A stretch of 64,000 nt of DNA from positions 434,001 to 498,000 of the forward strand of contig JADJEV010000003.1 in assembly GCA_016708905.1 (NCBI GenBank), read 5' to 3'. Positions 1 to 8,341 of the stretch are shown one piece after another. The stretch's first letter is position 1. Every line of letters starts with the position of its first letter. This stretch comes from Candidatus Methylophosphatis roskildensis. GTDB lineage: Bacteria > Pseudomonadota > Gammaproteobacteria > Burkholderiales > Rhodocyclaceae. The position numbers and the translations under genes were made by a program. The notes beneath the pieces are model-generated. The model saw nothing but the letters and a program-made list of their open reading frames with translations, did not search any database and was not told where the DNA came from.

Positions 1-666
1 CACCGGCTTGCGAACCAGATAGCCGGCGGATTCGAGAACAACCCTGCACTGGTCCAGGTTGGGGACCGTCGAATATGCAGCAGGAACTTGATCCCGCGTG
101 CATTCTTCGATCAGTGCCGAGGAAAGTATGCTGATCGCCTCCTCGAGGGAGCAGACAACGTGGGTCGCGTGTTCCGTCGATTCGCCCGGGTGATGGGTGG
201 ACCGAAGCAGAATGCGGGTTTCCACCCCGGCACTGAAGGCAGCGACGAGATCCGATGCCTTGTCGCCGATCATGATCGATTTCTCGAGATCGATGCCATG
301 ATCACGTTGAGCCCGGAGGAACATGCCCGGATTCGGCTTTCTGTCGTGAGAGTCGACCTGGTACTCGCCGATGCCATGCTCCGGATGGGCGGAGCAATGA
401 TAGACGTCGAAGATCGGTGCGTTCTCGTCGGCAAATCGTCTGTTCATCCACTCGGTGAGTTCCGCGAACTCACGTTCCGTGAACAGACCGCGACCGATCC
501 CCGCCTGATTGGTGACGACAATGATGCGAAGGTCGAGCGACCGGGCAGCTCGTCCGAGATCGAAGATGCCGGGAAGGAATTCAAAGTTTTCCTTTCGATG
601 GACGTATCCGTGATCCAGGTTGATGATTCCGTCGCGGTCGAGGAACAGCGCCCTGAAAGCTGTCAT
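1..666 (-). CDS. gmhB: GmhB-type heptose bisphosphate phosphatase (HAD family), 3' end outside window
   Basis: Translating the minus strand from the ATG at 666 gives an open frame of 222 codons that reaches the window edge without a stop. Seen: an N-terminal LFLDRDGIIN motif with the two HAD nucleophile/acid aspartates, VTNQAG near residue 55, a cluster of Cys/His residues (YHCSAHPEHG) like the GmhB zinc-loop region, and MIGDKASDL as the last HAD motif. The family removes the 7-phosphate from heptose 1,7-bisphosphate in the cytoplasm. The start overlaps the upstream gene's stop as ATGA, so the two are translationally coupled. Family members are usually about 180 residues. Here the frame continues past 220, so a C-terminal extension or fusion is likely. 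The gmhB role rests on motif and context; a histidinol-phosphatase-like HAD enzyme is the alternative. Confidence 0.8.
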   Translation of the reverse strand, partial: MTAFRALFLDRDGIINLDHGYVHRKENFEFLPGIFDLGRAARSLDLRIIVVTNQAGIGRGLFTEREFAELTEWMNRRFADENAPIFDVYHCSAHPEHGIGEYQVDSHDRKPNPGMFLRAQRDHGIDLEKSIMIGDKASDLVAAFSAGVETRILLRSTHHPGESTEHATHVVCSLEEAISILSSALIEECTRDQVPAAYSTVPNLDQCRVVLESAGYLVRKPV

Positions 667-1355
667 TCGGATGATCCGGCAAATATGGCCTGAGCCCGAC
701 GGAAGTCCTCGGGGAGACCGATGTCGATGAAAAAGCCGTGGGTCACGAAAGCGTGCACTCGGGTGTCCCGAACGGCGGGGATCAGATAGTCGGTTTCGAG
801 AGAGAATGGCGTTCCTCGGGCAAAATGGGCGAGCGCGTCACGGGGCATCAAGTAGCTTCCGGCATTGATGAGCCCTGGTCCGGGAATGCCTTTCTCTCGG
901 AAAAGCAGCACTAGCCCATCTCGCACGTCCAGTCTGCCGTAGCGCGTCGTGTCCGCCACGTGCCGGGCGACCACGATGGGCGCGCGGGTCTTGCGCCATA
1001 GCGCTTCGACTTCCGTCAGCTCGAGGTCGAGGAAAGTATCGCCATTGAAAACGAAGGCATGATCTTCGTCGCATCTGGCAAGGGCGGCGCGAGCGGCTCC
1101 CCCGGTTCCGAGGGGGATCGGCTCGATTTCGTAGCTTAGCGCCATGCCTTCGAAGGCGTCCCCGAAATGCCGGGTGATCGCCTGAGCAAGATGTCCGATC
1201 GAGAGAATCACTCTTCCGAATCCCTTGCGTGCCAGGTTCGCGAGCAAGATTTCAAGGAAGGGACGTCCGGCTACCGGCGCCATGGGCTTGGGGATGTCTG
1301 ACACCACGTCACGCAATCGAGTGCCGAGACCGCCGGCGAGCACTATCGCTTCCAT
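663..1355 (-). CDS. hddC: Sugar-1-phosphate nucleotidyltransferase, HddC-like (heptose-1-phosphate guanylyltransferase)
   Basis: 230 residues. The N-terminus carries the nucleotidyltransferase signature VLAGGLGTRLR followed by PKPM at about residue 23, and a metal-binding FNGDTFLD near residue 98. The short length without a left-handed beta-helix domain fits HddC/RmlA-like pyrophosphorylases of capsule and O-antigen clusters. Activity on D-glycero-D-manno-heptose 1-phosphate is inferred from the neighbouring GHMP heptose kinase and GmhB phosphatase, which together make the GDP-heptose route. A mannose-1-phosphate or glucose-1-phosphate enzyme is the alternative. The stop overlaps the gmhB start by 4 bases. 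About 90 bases separate it from the kinase gene upstream. Confidence 0.8.
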   Translation of the reverse strand: MEAIVLAGGLGTRLRDVVSDIPKPMAPVAGRPFLEILLANLARKGFGRVILSIGHLAQAITRHFGDAFEGMALSYEIEPIPLGTGGAARAALARCDEDHAFVFNGDTFLDLELTEVEALWRKTRAPIVVARHVADTTRYGRLDVRDGLVLLFREKGIPGPGLINAGSYLMPRDALAHFARGTPFSLETDYLIPAVRDTRVHAFVTHGFFIDIGLPEDFRRAQAIFAGSSE

Positions 1356-1445
1356 TGGAGTATCTGGGGAAATTCAAGCATGGTCAGTCGAAGCAAAGTC
1401 CAACTCCTGTTGCCGGGGTTAGCATCGCTTGCCAATGCCCGCGGA

Positions 1446-2519
1446 TCAACGAACTCTCCACGCCTGGCTGCCAGTCTTCGTAAAGTGACAACTGAATACC
1501 TGGCCAGCAAAGGCGGACAGGGTCTTGACCACGCGAGGCTTGGCAGACGGCTCGACGAAGAACATCATGAAACCGCCGCCCCCGGCGCCGGAGACTTTGC
1601 CTGCCAGCGCTCCGGCCGCAGAGGCGGCACTGTATATCTCGTCGATGTGACTGTTGGAGACGCTCGAGGCCGTCTGCTTTTTTGATTCCCACGAACTTCT
1701 CATTGAGTCGACGAACGCACCGAAATCTCCCTTGAGCAGAGCCGCTTTCATTCTCAGCGCTTCGTCCTTGACGCTGAGCAGTGCGTCGATCGGATTGCGT
1801 GCGCCGTCCCTGACGTTGCGCACCTGCTGGTCGATAATCCTTGCCGATTCGCGCGATACGCCAGTAAAGAACAGTAGCAAGGACGACTCTAGCTCCGAGA
1901 CGATCCACGGTTTGATGCGAAGGGGGTTGACCAGTACGTTGCCATGGCCGCCGAATTCCATGAAGTTGACGCCTCCGAACGACGCTGAATACTGATCCTG
2001 TTTCCCTCCGGCGAGTCTGAGGTCGACGCGTTCGATGTCGTAGGCGAGATGAGCGAGTTCATATTCGCCGAGAGGCAGATTCAAGGCTTCGACAAAAGCA
2101 TGCAACATGGCGACGACGAGTGTCGATGAGGCGCCGAGGCCCGAGCCGGGCGGAGCATCGGAATGCGTGATCAGCTTGACGCCGAAGGGATTGCCCGCGC
2201 AAAAATCGCGAACGATTCGGTCGTATACGCCCCGGTGAAGCGCGAGCCGGTCGTCTACCGCCTGACGGCCATCGGCCGGTCCTTCGAAGCGGATTTCATG
2301 ATCCGCCGCCTCGAAAACGATCGTCGGCAATTCCAGCAGTTCCACCGAAGCATAGGCATAGAGGTCGATCGTCGCGTTGAGGACGTAACCGCCATGCAGG
2401 TCACAAAAAGGCGACACGTCCGTCCCGCCGCCGGCCAAGCCGAGGCGAAGCGGAGCGCGGGATCGAAACAGCATTCCCGGTGGCAAGGCGTTTGCGCTCA
2501 TATCGCGCTCGTCAGACAT
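1446..2519 (-). CDS. hddA: GHMP-family sugar kinase, HddA-like (heptose-7-phosphate kinase)
   Basis: About 357 residues from the ATG at 2519. This start is preferred because it overlaps the preceding methyltransferase stop by 8 bases; a longer frame reaches 2645 but has no family match in its extra 42 residues. GHMP signatures seen: RAPLRLGLAGGGTD near the N-terminus, the ATP loop PPGSGLGASSTL in the middle, and the C-terminal KVSGAGGGGFMMF. The motif GGKQDQYSASFGGVNF is typical of the capsular heptose kinase subfamily. HddA converts heptose 7-phosphate to the 1,7-bisphosphate, the substrate of the GmhB enzyme downstream. Fucokinase-like activity is the main alternative, but the gene context favours heptose. 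Confidence 0.82.
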   Translation of the reverse strand: MSDERDMSANALPPGMLFRSRAPLRLGLAGGGTDVSPFCDLHGGYVLNATIDLYAYASVELLELPTIVFEAADHEIRFEGPADGRQAVDDRLALHRGVYDRIVRDFCAGNPFGVKLITHSDAPPGSGLGASSTLVVAMLHAFVEALNLPLGEYELAHLAYDIERVDLRLAGGKQDQYSASFGGVNFMEFGGHGNVLVNPLRIKPWIVSELESSLLLFFTGVSRESARIIDQQVRNVRDGARNPIDALLSVKDEALRMKAALLKGDFGAFVDSMRSSWESKKQTASSVSNSHIDEIYSAASAAGALAGKVSGAGGGGFMMFFVEPSAKPRVVKTLSAFAGQVFSCHFTKTGSQAWRVR

Positions 2520-3246
2520 CGGAGTCGTTCTCGAACGGAGGGCGCGACGGATTCGCCGCCCGGATTGTTGCGTGATCGTCGCGATACTGATTGAGGTGAA
2601 CTCGCACTTCGCGCTGCGGTTGAGACGAGCCGGGCAGTCTCCCATCGGCAGTCAGTTCCTCCCGGGTGCGCTTGCGCACCACGAACTCTATTCCGCACTC
2701 ACCGACCGGAGTCAAGGTCTGATCGAAGCGGGGAAGCGAATAGCGGTAGCTCGCGTCGAGCAACTGCACCTTGACGATCTGCGCTGCCGGACCGAGAGCG
2801 ACGAGCAAATCGAGCACATTGATCGACCGATCGCTCCAGGAGTGCGACTTGTGAATGGTGAAGGTCCACTTGTGATCCCGGTTGAAAGTGCTCGGGAATA
2901 CGCCCTGCTCGTAGAGGTCTTCGTCGGGAACCGTGACCACCAGGTGACCTGTGGGTCGCAGCACTCGAAACCAGTTTGCCAGCCCTTCATGTGGATTCGC
3001 CAAGTGTTCCAGACAGTGGCTGGAATGCACGAAGTCCAGAGATTCGTCGTCGAGGCCCGCGAGTCGTTGAGCGTCGCCGTCCTCCAGATCCCAGGTCTTG
3101 ATGGAGTGCGCCTTGGGGAATAGCTCGCGATAGAGGATCAATGGGTCGGGTTTGCCACCGATGTCGATCCCGTTGCCGGCGAAATAGCGATTCATGAAAT
3201 CCGGGTCGTGGATTCGCCGTGCTATCGACTTGCTGCATTCCTTCAT
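2512..3246 (-). CDS. Class I SAM-dependent methyltransferase (Methyltransf_11 type)
   Basis: 244 residues. Motif I GNGIDIGGKPDP lies at about residues 24-35. An acidic motif II region (KTWDLEDGDA) follows at about 50, and DFVHSSHCLEHL at about 71-82 is the post-motif of Methyltransf_11 proteins, followed by LRPTGHLVVTVPDED. The protein is soluble, without a signal peptide or membrane segment. Its place among glycosyltransferases and nucleotide-sugar genes suggests methylation of the glycan or of a nucleotide sugar, but the acceptor cannot be read from sequence. The stop overlaps the hddA-like start; 27 bases separate it from the glycosyltransferase upstream. Confidence 0.8.
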   Translation of the reverse strand: MKECSKSIARRIHDPDFMNRYFAGNGIDIGGKPDPLILYRELFPKAHSIKTWDLEDGDAQRLAGLDDESLDFVHSSHCLEHLANPHEGLANWFRVLRPTGHLVVTVPDEDLYEQGVFPSTFNRDHKWTFTIHKSHSWSDRSINVLDLLVALGPAAQIVKVQLLDASYRYSLPRFDQTLTPVGECGIEFVVRKRTREELTADGRLPGSSQPQREVRVHLNQYRDDHATIRAANPSRPPFENDSDV

Positions 3247-3273
3247 CAGTCAGTGTCCTGTAGTTCCGATTCG

Positions 3274-4863
3274 CTAGACCAAGCCGAGTTTTCGCAGTCG
3301 CTCCTCGTAGAGCGTACCGATTCGCGCGGGGCTGAAGTTGCTCCGAATGAACGCGCGGGCCTTCTTGCCGATCTCCTGAGCCTGCCGCGGATCGCTTGCC
3401 AGGGTCTTCATGTGCCACGAGGCGTGATCCTCGTCCGGGTCGGCCCATTGCTGCCCGGCCGAAAAAACGTAGTGATCCTTTCCAACGGGGATCAATCGAT
3501 AGTCCACGAGACACGAATTTTCCGAAAGCGTGAAGTCGGTATTGCCCGAATAATTGGTTACGATGACAGGCTTCCCTAGATACATTGCCTCGGCAGGGCC
3601 CCTGCCAAATCCCTCGGAGCGATGCAACGAGACGAAGCAGTCGCACGCGTCGAACAACTGCAGTACTTCAAGCCGGTCCATCGTCCGGTTGATCACCACG
3701 ATTCGCGGATCACCGTCGATCAGATCCAGAAGCCGTTGCCAGCCTTCGCTGGATTCGTCCGCGTTCATTGCCTTGATGACCAGACCAACCTGCTCATGCC
3801 TTCCCGGGAATGCGTTCTTGAAGGCGCGAATGGCGCCGTACGGGTTTTTTCGTTCAACGTAGGAAAAAAAATCGAAGGTAAAGAGAAAGAGAAAGGCATT
3901 GGCCTGAAGGCCGAGGCTTGTGCGTCGGCGCACAGCGAAGTTCGGCAACGATACGCACAGCGGCATATGCACTACGGGCACGCGCGCCCGTTCCGCGAAA
4001 GCGCCTTGTATGAAGCGCGACGGGGCCCACAATTCGTCCACCAGGGCCATCGGAGCATCCCATTCTTCCGGGCAATGGGCGAGCTCCCAGGCCCAATAGC
4101 CGACGTTGTATCGCTTGTCGAAAAAACTCCTTCCCAGCGCAAGTAGGGCGAGGAGCATCTGATCCGCATTGATGTGAAAGAGATTGCACTTGTAACGATT
4201 GTCGGAAATAAAGCGCGTCTCGTCGGTCTGGGCCTTCTGTCTGCCTGGAATGCGCTCGCCGTAATTGATCACGCCCCAGTTTATTGATCGGCCCTCCAAC
4301 GCGGCGGCCGACATCCGGACATGCTCTCCCATGCCGAGCTCCGCTCGCGCATAGCCGATCAGGCTCACGCCAGGCTCGCCGCGAACGGTTCCTTCGAGTG
4401 CCTCAGAACCCTGGACGGATATTTGCGTCGGATCGCCGCTCCAGCGCGTCGAAAAGCGCGATTCTATTCGCAGCGAGTTGTGCAGCGTCCGTTTCCAAAG
4501 ACGAGTCCCCGCCTTTCTTAGCGTGGATGGCAATCGTCTGGAAATCGAACGGGCTGAAGCTTCCAGCCGAATCAGGGAGGAGTGAAGGCCCAGACCAACG
4601 CGAGGGAGCGGACCGGCGAAGGAACGCGCACCCTCGGTTGAGGGACCGTCCCCGTCTCGTGAGACGGTATCAATTCCGTATTCGCGAAATGCCGAAACAC
4701 GAAACCAGTCGGCGAACTCACGCTGCCCGGTGGCTGTATCCAGATCGAAAGCACTGCGCAAATCGGGTCTCGCGAGCCAGATCAGATGCATCAGCCGTGA
4801 TATCGGTATATCCGGGTTTGCGTGTTGAAGCGGTGCAGGAGCGTCAAGCCATTCCATGTTCAT
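3274..4863 (-). CDS. Glycosyltransferase, GT4-like GT-B fold, with N-terminal RPDL module
   Basis: 529 residues. The C-terminal half carries the GT4 pattern: HRSEGFGRGPAEAMYLGKPV (E-x7-E with a following Pro-Val) near residue 430, then TNYSGNTDF. The middle starts a Rossmann-like half with SLIGYARAELGMGEH, common in glycosyltransferases acting on lipid-linked or surface glycans. Residues about 20-65 form a separate module (RLMHLIWLARPDL ... REYGID) that recurs near the C-terminus of the next gene's product. No membrane segments are obvious. Donor and acceptor are unknown; GDP-heptose is a reasonable guess from context. It lies 12 bases after the upstream glycosyltransferase stop. Confidence 0.83.
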   Translation of the reverse strand: MNMEWLDAPAPLQHANPDIPISRLMHLIWLARPDLRSAFDLDTATGQREFADWFRVSAFREYGIDTVSRDGDGPSTEGARSFAGPLPRVGLGLHSSLIRLEASARSISRRLPSTLRKAGTRLWKRTLHNSLRIESRFSTRWSGDPTQISVQGSEALEGTVRGEPGVSLIGYARAELGMGEHVRMSAAALEGRSINWGVINYGERIPGRQKAQTDETRFISDNRYKCNLFHINADQMLLALLALGRSFFDKRYNVGYWAWELAHCPEEWDAPMALVDELWAPSRFIQGAFAERARVPVVHMPLCVSLPNFAVRRRTSLGLQANAFLFLFTFDFFSYVERKNPYGAIRAFKNAFPGRHEQVGLVIKAMNADESSEGWQRLLDLIDGDPRIVVINRTMDRLEVLQLFDACDCFVSLHRSEGFGRGPAEAMYLGKPVIVTNYSGNTDFTLSENSCLVDYRLIPVGKDHYVFSAGQQWADPDEDHASWHMKTLASDPRQAQEIGKKARAFIRSNFSPARIGTLYEERLRKLGLV

Positions 4864-4875
4864 CGAATCGAACCG

Positions 4876-6300
4876 TCAGAGTCTTTCTGCCACATGAGTC
4901 TTGTACGAGGTCCAGTAGCGTTTGAGTCGCGCGCGAATCGCTGGCGGAATCCATCGCTTAAGACGGATGGCGACACTCTCGACGGCCAGAAGCCTTTGAT
5001 AGCGCTTGACGCGGTGATCACGGTTCGTGTCGCAGCCATTCGCTCGGTTCTCGGTCCGGACAGTACGCGCACCGGCCGGACCGGCCGGCCTCGGCTGGCG
5101 GACAAGAGAATCGTCGAGGCCATATTCGCGCATCGCGGACGCCTCGAACCAGTTTGCGAAGCTGTGCCGACCCTCGACGCTGGCCAGATTGAAGATGGCC
5201 TGTATATCGGGCCGAATCAGGAAAACCTCATGCATCAGTCGCGTGATTCTGGGCCCGGGCGACTGTGGTACGCCTTCGGCCGGAACATTGCAGACGGCTT
5301 CTGCGCCGGCATCGAAGGGTGATCCGAAGCGTAAGTCGCCAGGGCGGATGCTGCGTCGGTATGTCTTTCTGACGATGTCGCGAACCGGTGTGCCGTCCGC
5401 GAATCTCCCGTAAGCATAGGGAAGATCGCGCGTCTGCTCCCAACCGGCGAGCTTCAGGTCGTGCGTGTAATCTTCGACCAGCCGTTTGACCACGGGCATG
5501 GTCGACAACGAGTGTCGATCCTGATGCTTCGAGAGAAGATCCGGATTCCCCGGATTGATACCGCTGAAGTGGAAGAACGCCAGCGGCTCTCCGTTGCAGT
5601 CGGTCCTACCGTCGGAATTTACCTTCAGACTGCGTTCGGAAAGGTTCCAGTAGGCGACGTTGAAACCCGGGCGTCGCAGTACTGCGAGCTTTCCGACATA
5701 GCAAGGGAGCAGGTCGCACCACTTCTGGTCGACGAACAGACTGTCCGGAATCGAGTTGATGCATTGGGTGGCCATGCGACGGCTCCACCACGCGAGAAAT
5801 TCGCTCGCCTCCGCGCAGCGGGCGAGCGCGATAAAGCCGAGATTGAATACTCCCGCCTGCAACAGGTGGCTATCGTTTGGCCTCAGACCATCCTCGAGCG
5901 GCGAGGTGACGTGCGGCGTTACGACCACCGAGGCGCCGTTGTCGAGCAGCTCGACAATCGGGTCGAGCGCGGAGAAACAGCGAATGTCCGGATCGAGATA
6001 GATGATCGCGTCGACGTCCGAATGGGCGAATAGCCAGAGGCACATGTACGGCTTTACCGCCGTATTGAATTCCATGATGTCGTAACGGAACGCGAAATCC
6101 TCGAAGTGGGGAATACCCAGCTCATCGGCCCGCACCACGTCGAATTCGCCCCGGACCGATGGGGTGGCCGGATCGTCCACGTCCGCCAGGCACAGATATC
6201 GACGAAAGTACGGGTTCGTTCGAGCGACGGAGTCGAACAGTACCTTCACGTACGAAAGGTAGTTTCTGGAGGCTATCGTGAAGCAGGCTATCTTCGCCAT
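4876..6300 (-). CDS. Glycosyltransferase, GT-A/GT8-like nucleotide-diphospho-sugar transferase
   Basis: 474 residues. The N-terminus IACFTIASRNYLSYVKVLFDS and the metal-binding YLDPDI (a DxD motif, near residue 100) mark a GT-A nucleotide-sugar transferase like those in O-antigen clusters. A conserved core runs to about residue 285 (HFSGINPGNPDLLSKHQDR). The C-terminal third is different: residues about 340-390 repeat the RPDI/FANWF/REYGLD module found at the N-terminus of the downstream glycosyltransferase, followed by a basic tail. Specificity is unknown. A 100-base gap separates it from the WbdD-like gene upstream. Confidence 0.8.
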   Translation of the reverse strand: MAKIACFTIASRNYLSYVKVLFDSVARTNPYFRRYLCLADVDDPATPSVRGEFDVVRADELGIPHFEDFAFRYDIMEFNTAVKPYMCLWLFAHSDVDAIIYLDPDIRCFSALDPIVELLDNGASVVVTPHVTSPLEDGLRPNDSHLLQAGVFNLGFIALARCAEASEFLAWWSRRMATQCINSIPDSLFVDQKWCDLLPCYVGKLAVLRRPGFNVAYWNLSERSLKVNSDGRTDCNGEPLAFFHFSGINPGNPDLLSKHQDRHSLSTMPVVKRLVEDYTHDLKLAGWEQTRDLPYAYGRFADGTPVRDIVRKTYRRSIRPGDLRFGSPFDAGAEAVCNVPAEGVPQSPGPRITRLMHEVFLIRPDIQAIFNLASVEGRHSFANWFEASAMREYGLDDSLVRQPRPAGPAGARTVRTENRANGCDTNRDHRVKRYQRLLAVESVAIRLKRWIPPAIRARLKRYWTSYKTHVAERL

Positions 6301-6400
6301 GCATGCCTCGGGTTTCCGGGCCCGACAGGGAATGCGGATTGCGCTTGACGTGTCGGCGCTGAACCGGCATTCACGGAGCGCAACGAACTAACGAGCATGA

Positions 6401-8341
6401 TCAGGATTTCCGGAGCCACTTGGTTGCCCTGACGACGAGAGTCGACTTGATGTCGTTCAGTTCCTGCACCGTTTCGTCCAGCCCCCGTCTGGTCCGGTCC
6501 AGTTCGTCGGCCAGAGACTTGGCGTAAGACTCTGAGGTTTGTGCCCGCTGAGCTTGGGCCTGGATCTGATCCTGTGCGTCGTTCCGCAGCCGGTCGACTT
6601 CCTCGACCAGGGATCCGGCATACACTTCGGCAGTGTTGGCTCGCCCGGCGAGTGCTCCGATCTGGAGCCGCGCGTCTTCGCTCATCCGGGACAAGTCCTC
6701 CTGCGTCCGACGGAGACTGTCGGCCAGAGATCGGCCGTGGGATTCCGATCTCTCCGCCCGCCGAGCAAGGGCGGTGATCTGTCGTTTTGCGTCATTGCGG
6801 ACTCTGTCGAGTTCGCCCGACAGTGCCCCTATTTGCAGCCTCGCATCGTCGCGCAGCGCGGAGAGTTCTCTCGCGAGCGATCTCGCGTAGGCTTCCGCCT
6901 CCTTGGCAGAATCCGTCAGCCGACCTATTCCGTACAATGCGCGAGTCAAGCGACCGGCAAGGTAGTGCCACGCATCCGGTGATCGCGCCTTGCTTCCGGG
7001 TGATGCCGGGCTCGGTGGTCGCGTGGACGGTCTTTCCAGTACTTCCCTCAGGGAGCGGAAAGAGAGCGAACGGGTATCGGTCGAATCGATTGTAGATGCG
7101 AGCGACTCCAGCCAGCCCTGCCGATTGCCGGAAGGCAACCGGTAGCGCTTAGTGCCCCAGGGCTCCAGGCGTTCTCTCGGCGAAATTAGCCAACAGGCGA
7201 ACTCGACCACGTCTTCGAAGACGTCTCTCGTTCGCCGACTCGAGATCGACCCGTAGTCGATCAGCCGGATGCTTTCATCGGCGGTCACGATTGTGTTCCA
7301 GGGCCGCAGATCGTGGTGAAAGAGGCCGGATGCTTCCAGCGTACAGAGATCGCCGCAGATCGACGAAATGATCCTTCTCGCATCATTCTCCGCGGCCGGT
7401 CGAGCAAGCATTGCGGACAGGATTTCCCCTTCCCAACGCGCTCTGGCGACGACGCCGCTTCCGCTCTTGAGGGAAACCCCCAGCAATTCCGGAACGGCGA
7501 ACCCCTCCGGCGGGAAACGGAGAAAGCGCAGCTCGCGATTGAGCTCTACGACGTTGCGCCGGCCGAGCTTTCCAGAGAACGCAAAGCATTTTGCAACCAT
7601 GCTTGGCGAAAGGAAATAGCGTCGACCGGTTTCCGGCGAAGGCAGGGCGTCGTCATGCGAACGGTCGATTGCCCTGGAAAATTCGAACTTGTCGTGGCCC
7701 GCAAGAACCCATCTTGAACTGCACAAGTACATGGTTCTCGCGACACCCGGTATATGCGTTCCGAACGTTCCGAGCGACCGGACGAATCTGAAATGCTCCA
7801 GCCATGTGGAGTCATCGGACGGTAGGTCGCGGGTCCATTCGAGGCGTTCCGTTGCGCTGGCCAGTTCGACGATCGAGAGATCCGCATTTTCGGCGATTTC
7901 CTTGAGCATCCGGTCAGTTTCTATCCAGCCTTGTTGAGTGCAAACGTGATGCAGGACGTTCAGCAGAAGCACGCAATTCCGCTGCCCCGTCAGCATCGGC
8001 CCGAGAGTGCCCGCGCGCGCTTGGCATAGTTGAAATCGTGCGTTGGTCTGACGAATTTCGTTCAGAACATTCGATACCCGGATATTCTCCTCGAGCGAAT
8101 CGAGACCCACGAATCGGTGGCGCGGAAACCTTTCGGCGAGGGCCAGCGTGAAATACCCCTGAGCTGCGCCGACGTCGACTACGACAGTCGGATCGAGTTC
8201 GAATGCAGACAGTGCTTCGACGATCGCGTCGAGACGGTCCGCACACGCTCTGCGCGGTAGTTTGCTGTCTGCGGCATAGCCCAATATCGGCTGGTACAAC
8301 TCCGGCAGACAATCGATCGCCGCTTGCAGTTCATCCGTCAT
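6401..8341 (-). CDS. WbdD-like O-antigen chain terminator: methyltransferase + kinase + coiled coil
   Basis: 646 residues with three parts in order. Residues about 35-215 are a SAM methyltransferase (VVVDVGAAQGYF at 53-64, LLLNVLHH at 125-132). Residues about 240-400 are a small kinase: candidate Lys251, catalytic loop HHDLRPWNT at 342-350, metal-binding IDYGS at 361-365. Residues about 478-630 are a long coiled coil with repeated SLA and DARLQIGAL segments, ending in a basic tail. E. coli WbdD has this order. There it phosphorylates and methylates the non-reducing end of a polymannose O-antigen, and the coiled coil acts as a length ruler. The ATGA overlap with the Wzt gene supports the same job here: capping a glycan before ABC export. 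The terminal sugar is unknown. Confidence 0.78.
   Translation of the reverse strand: MTDELQAAIDCLPELYQPILGYAADSKLPRRACADRLDAIVEALSAFELDPTVVVDVGAAQGYFTLALAERFPRHRFVGLDSLEENIRVSNVLNEIRQTNARFQLCQARAGTLGPMLTGQRNCVLLLNVLHHVCTQQGWIETDRMLKEIAENADLSIVELASATERLEWTRDLPSDDSTWLEHFRFVRSLGTFGTHIPGVARTMYLCSSRWVLAGHDKFEFSRAIDRSHDDALPSPETGRRYFLSPSMVAKCFAFSGKLGRRNVVELNRELRFLRFPPEGFAVPELLGVSLKSGSGVVARARWEGEILSAMLARPAAENDARRIISSICGDLCTLEASGLFHHDLRPWNTIVTADESIRLIDYGSISSRRTRDVFEDVVEFACWLISPRERLEPWGTKRYRLPSGNRQGWLESLASTIDSTDTRSLSFRSLREVLERPSTRPPSPASPGSKARSPDAWHYLAGRLTRALYGIGRLTDSAKEAEAYARSLARELSALRDDARLQIGALSGELDRVRNDAKRQITALARRAERSESHGRSLADSLRRTQEDLSRMSEDARLQIGALAGRANTAEVYAGSLVEEVDRLRNDAQDQIQAQAQRAQTSESYAKSLADELDRTRRGLDETVQELNDIKSTLVVRATKWLRKS

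Noticed and set aside
88..693. 201-codon plus-strand frame at the left edge
   Set aside because: The minus strand of the same stretch encodes the HAD phosphatase motifs LFLDRDG and MIGDKAS.
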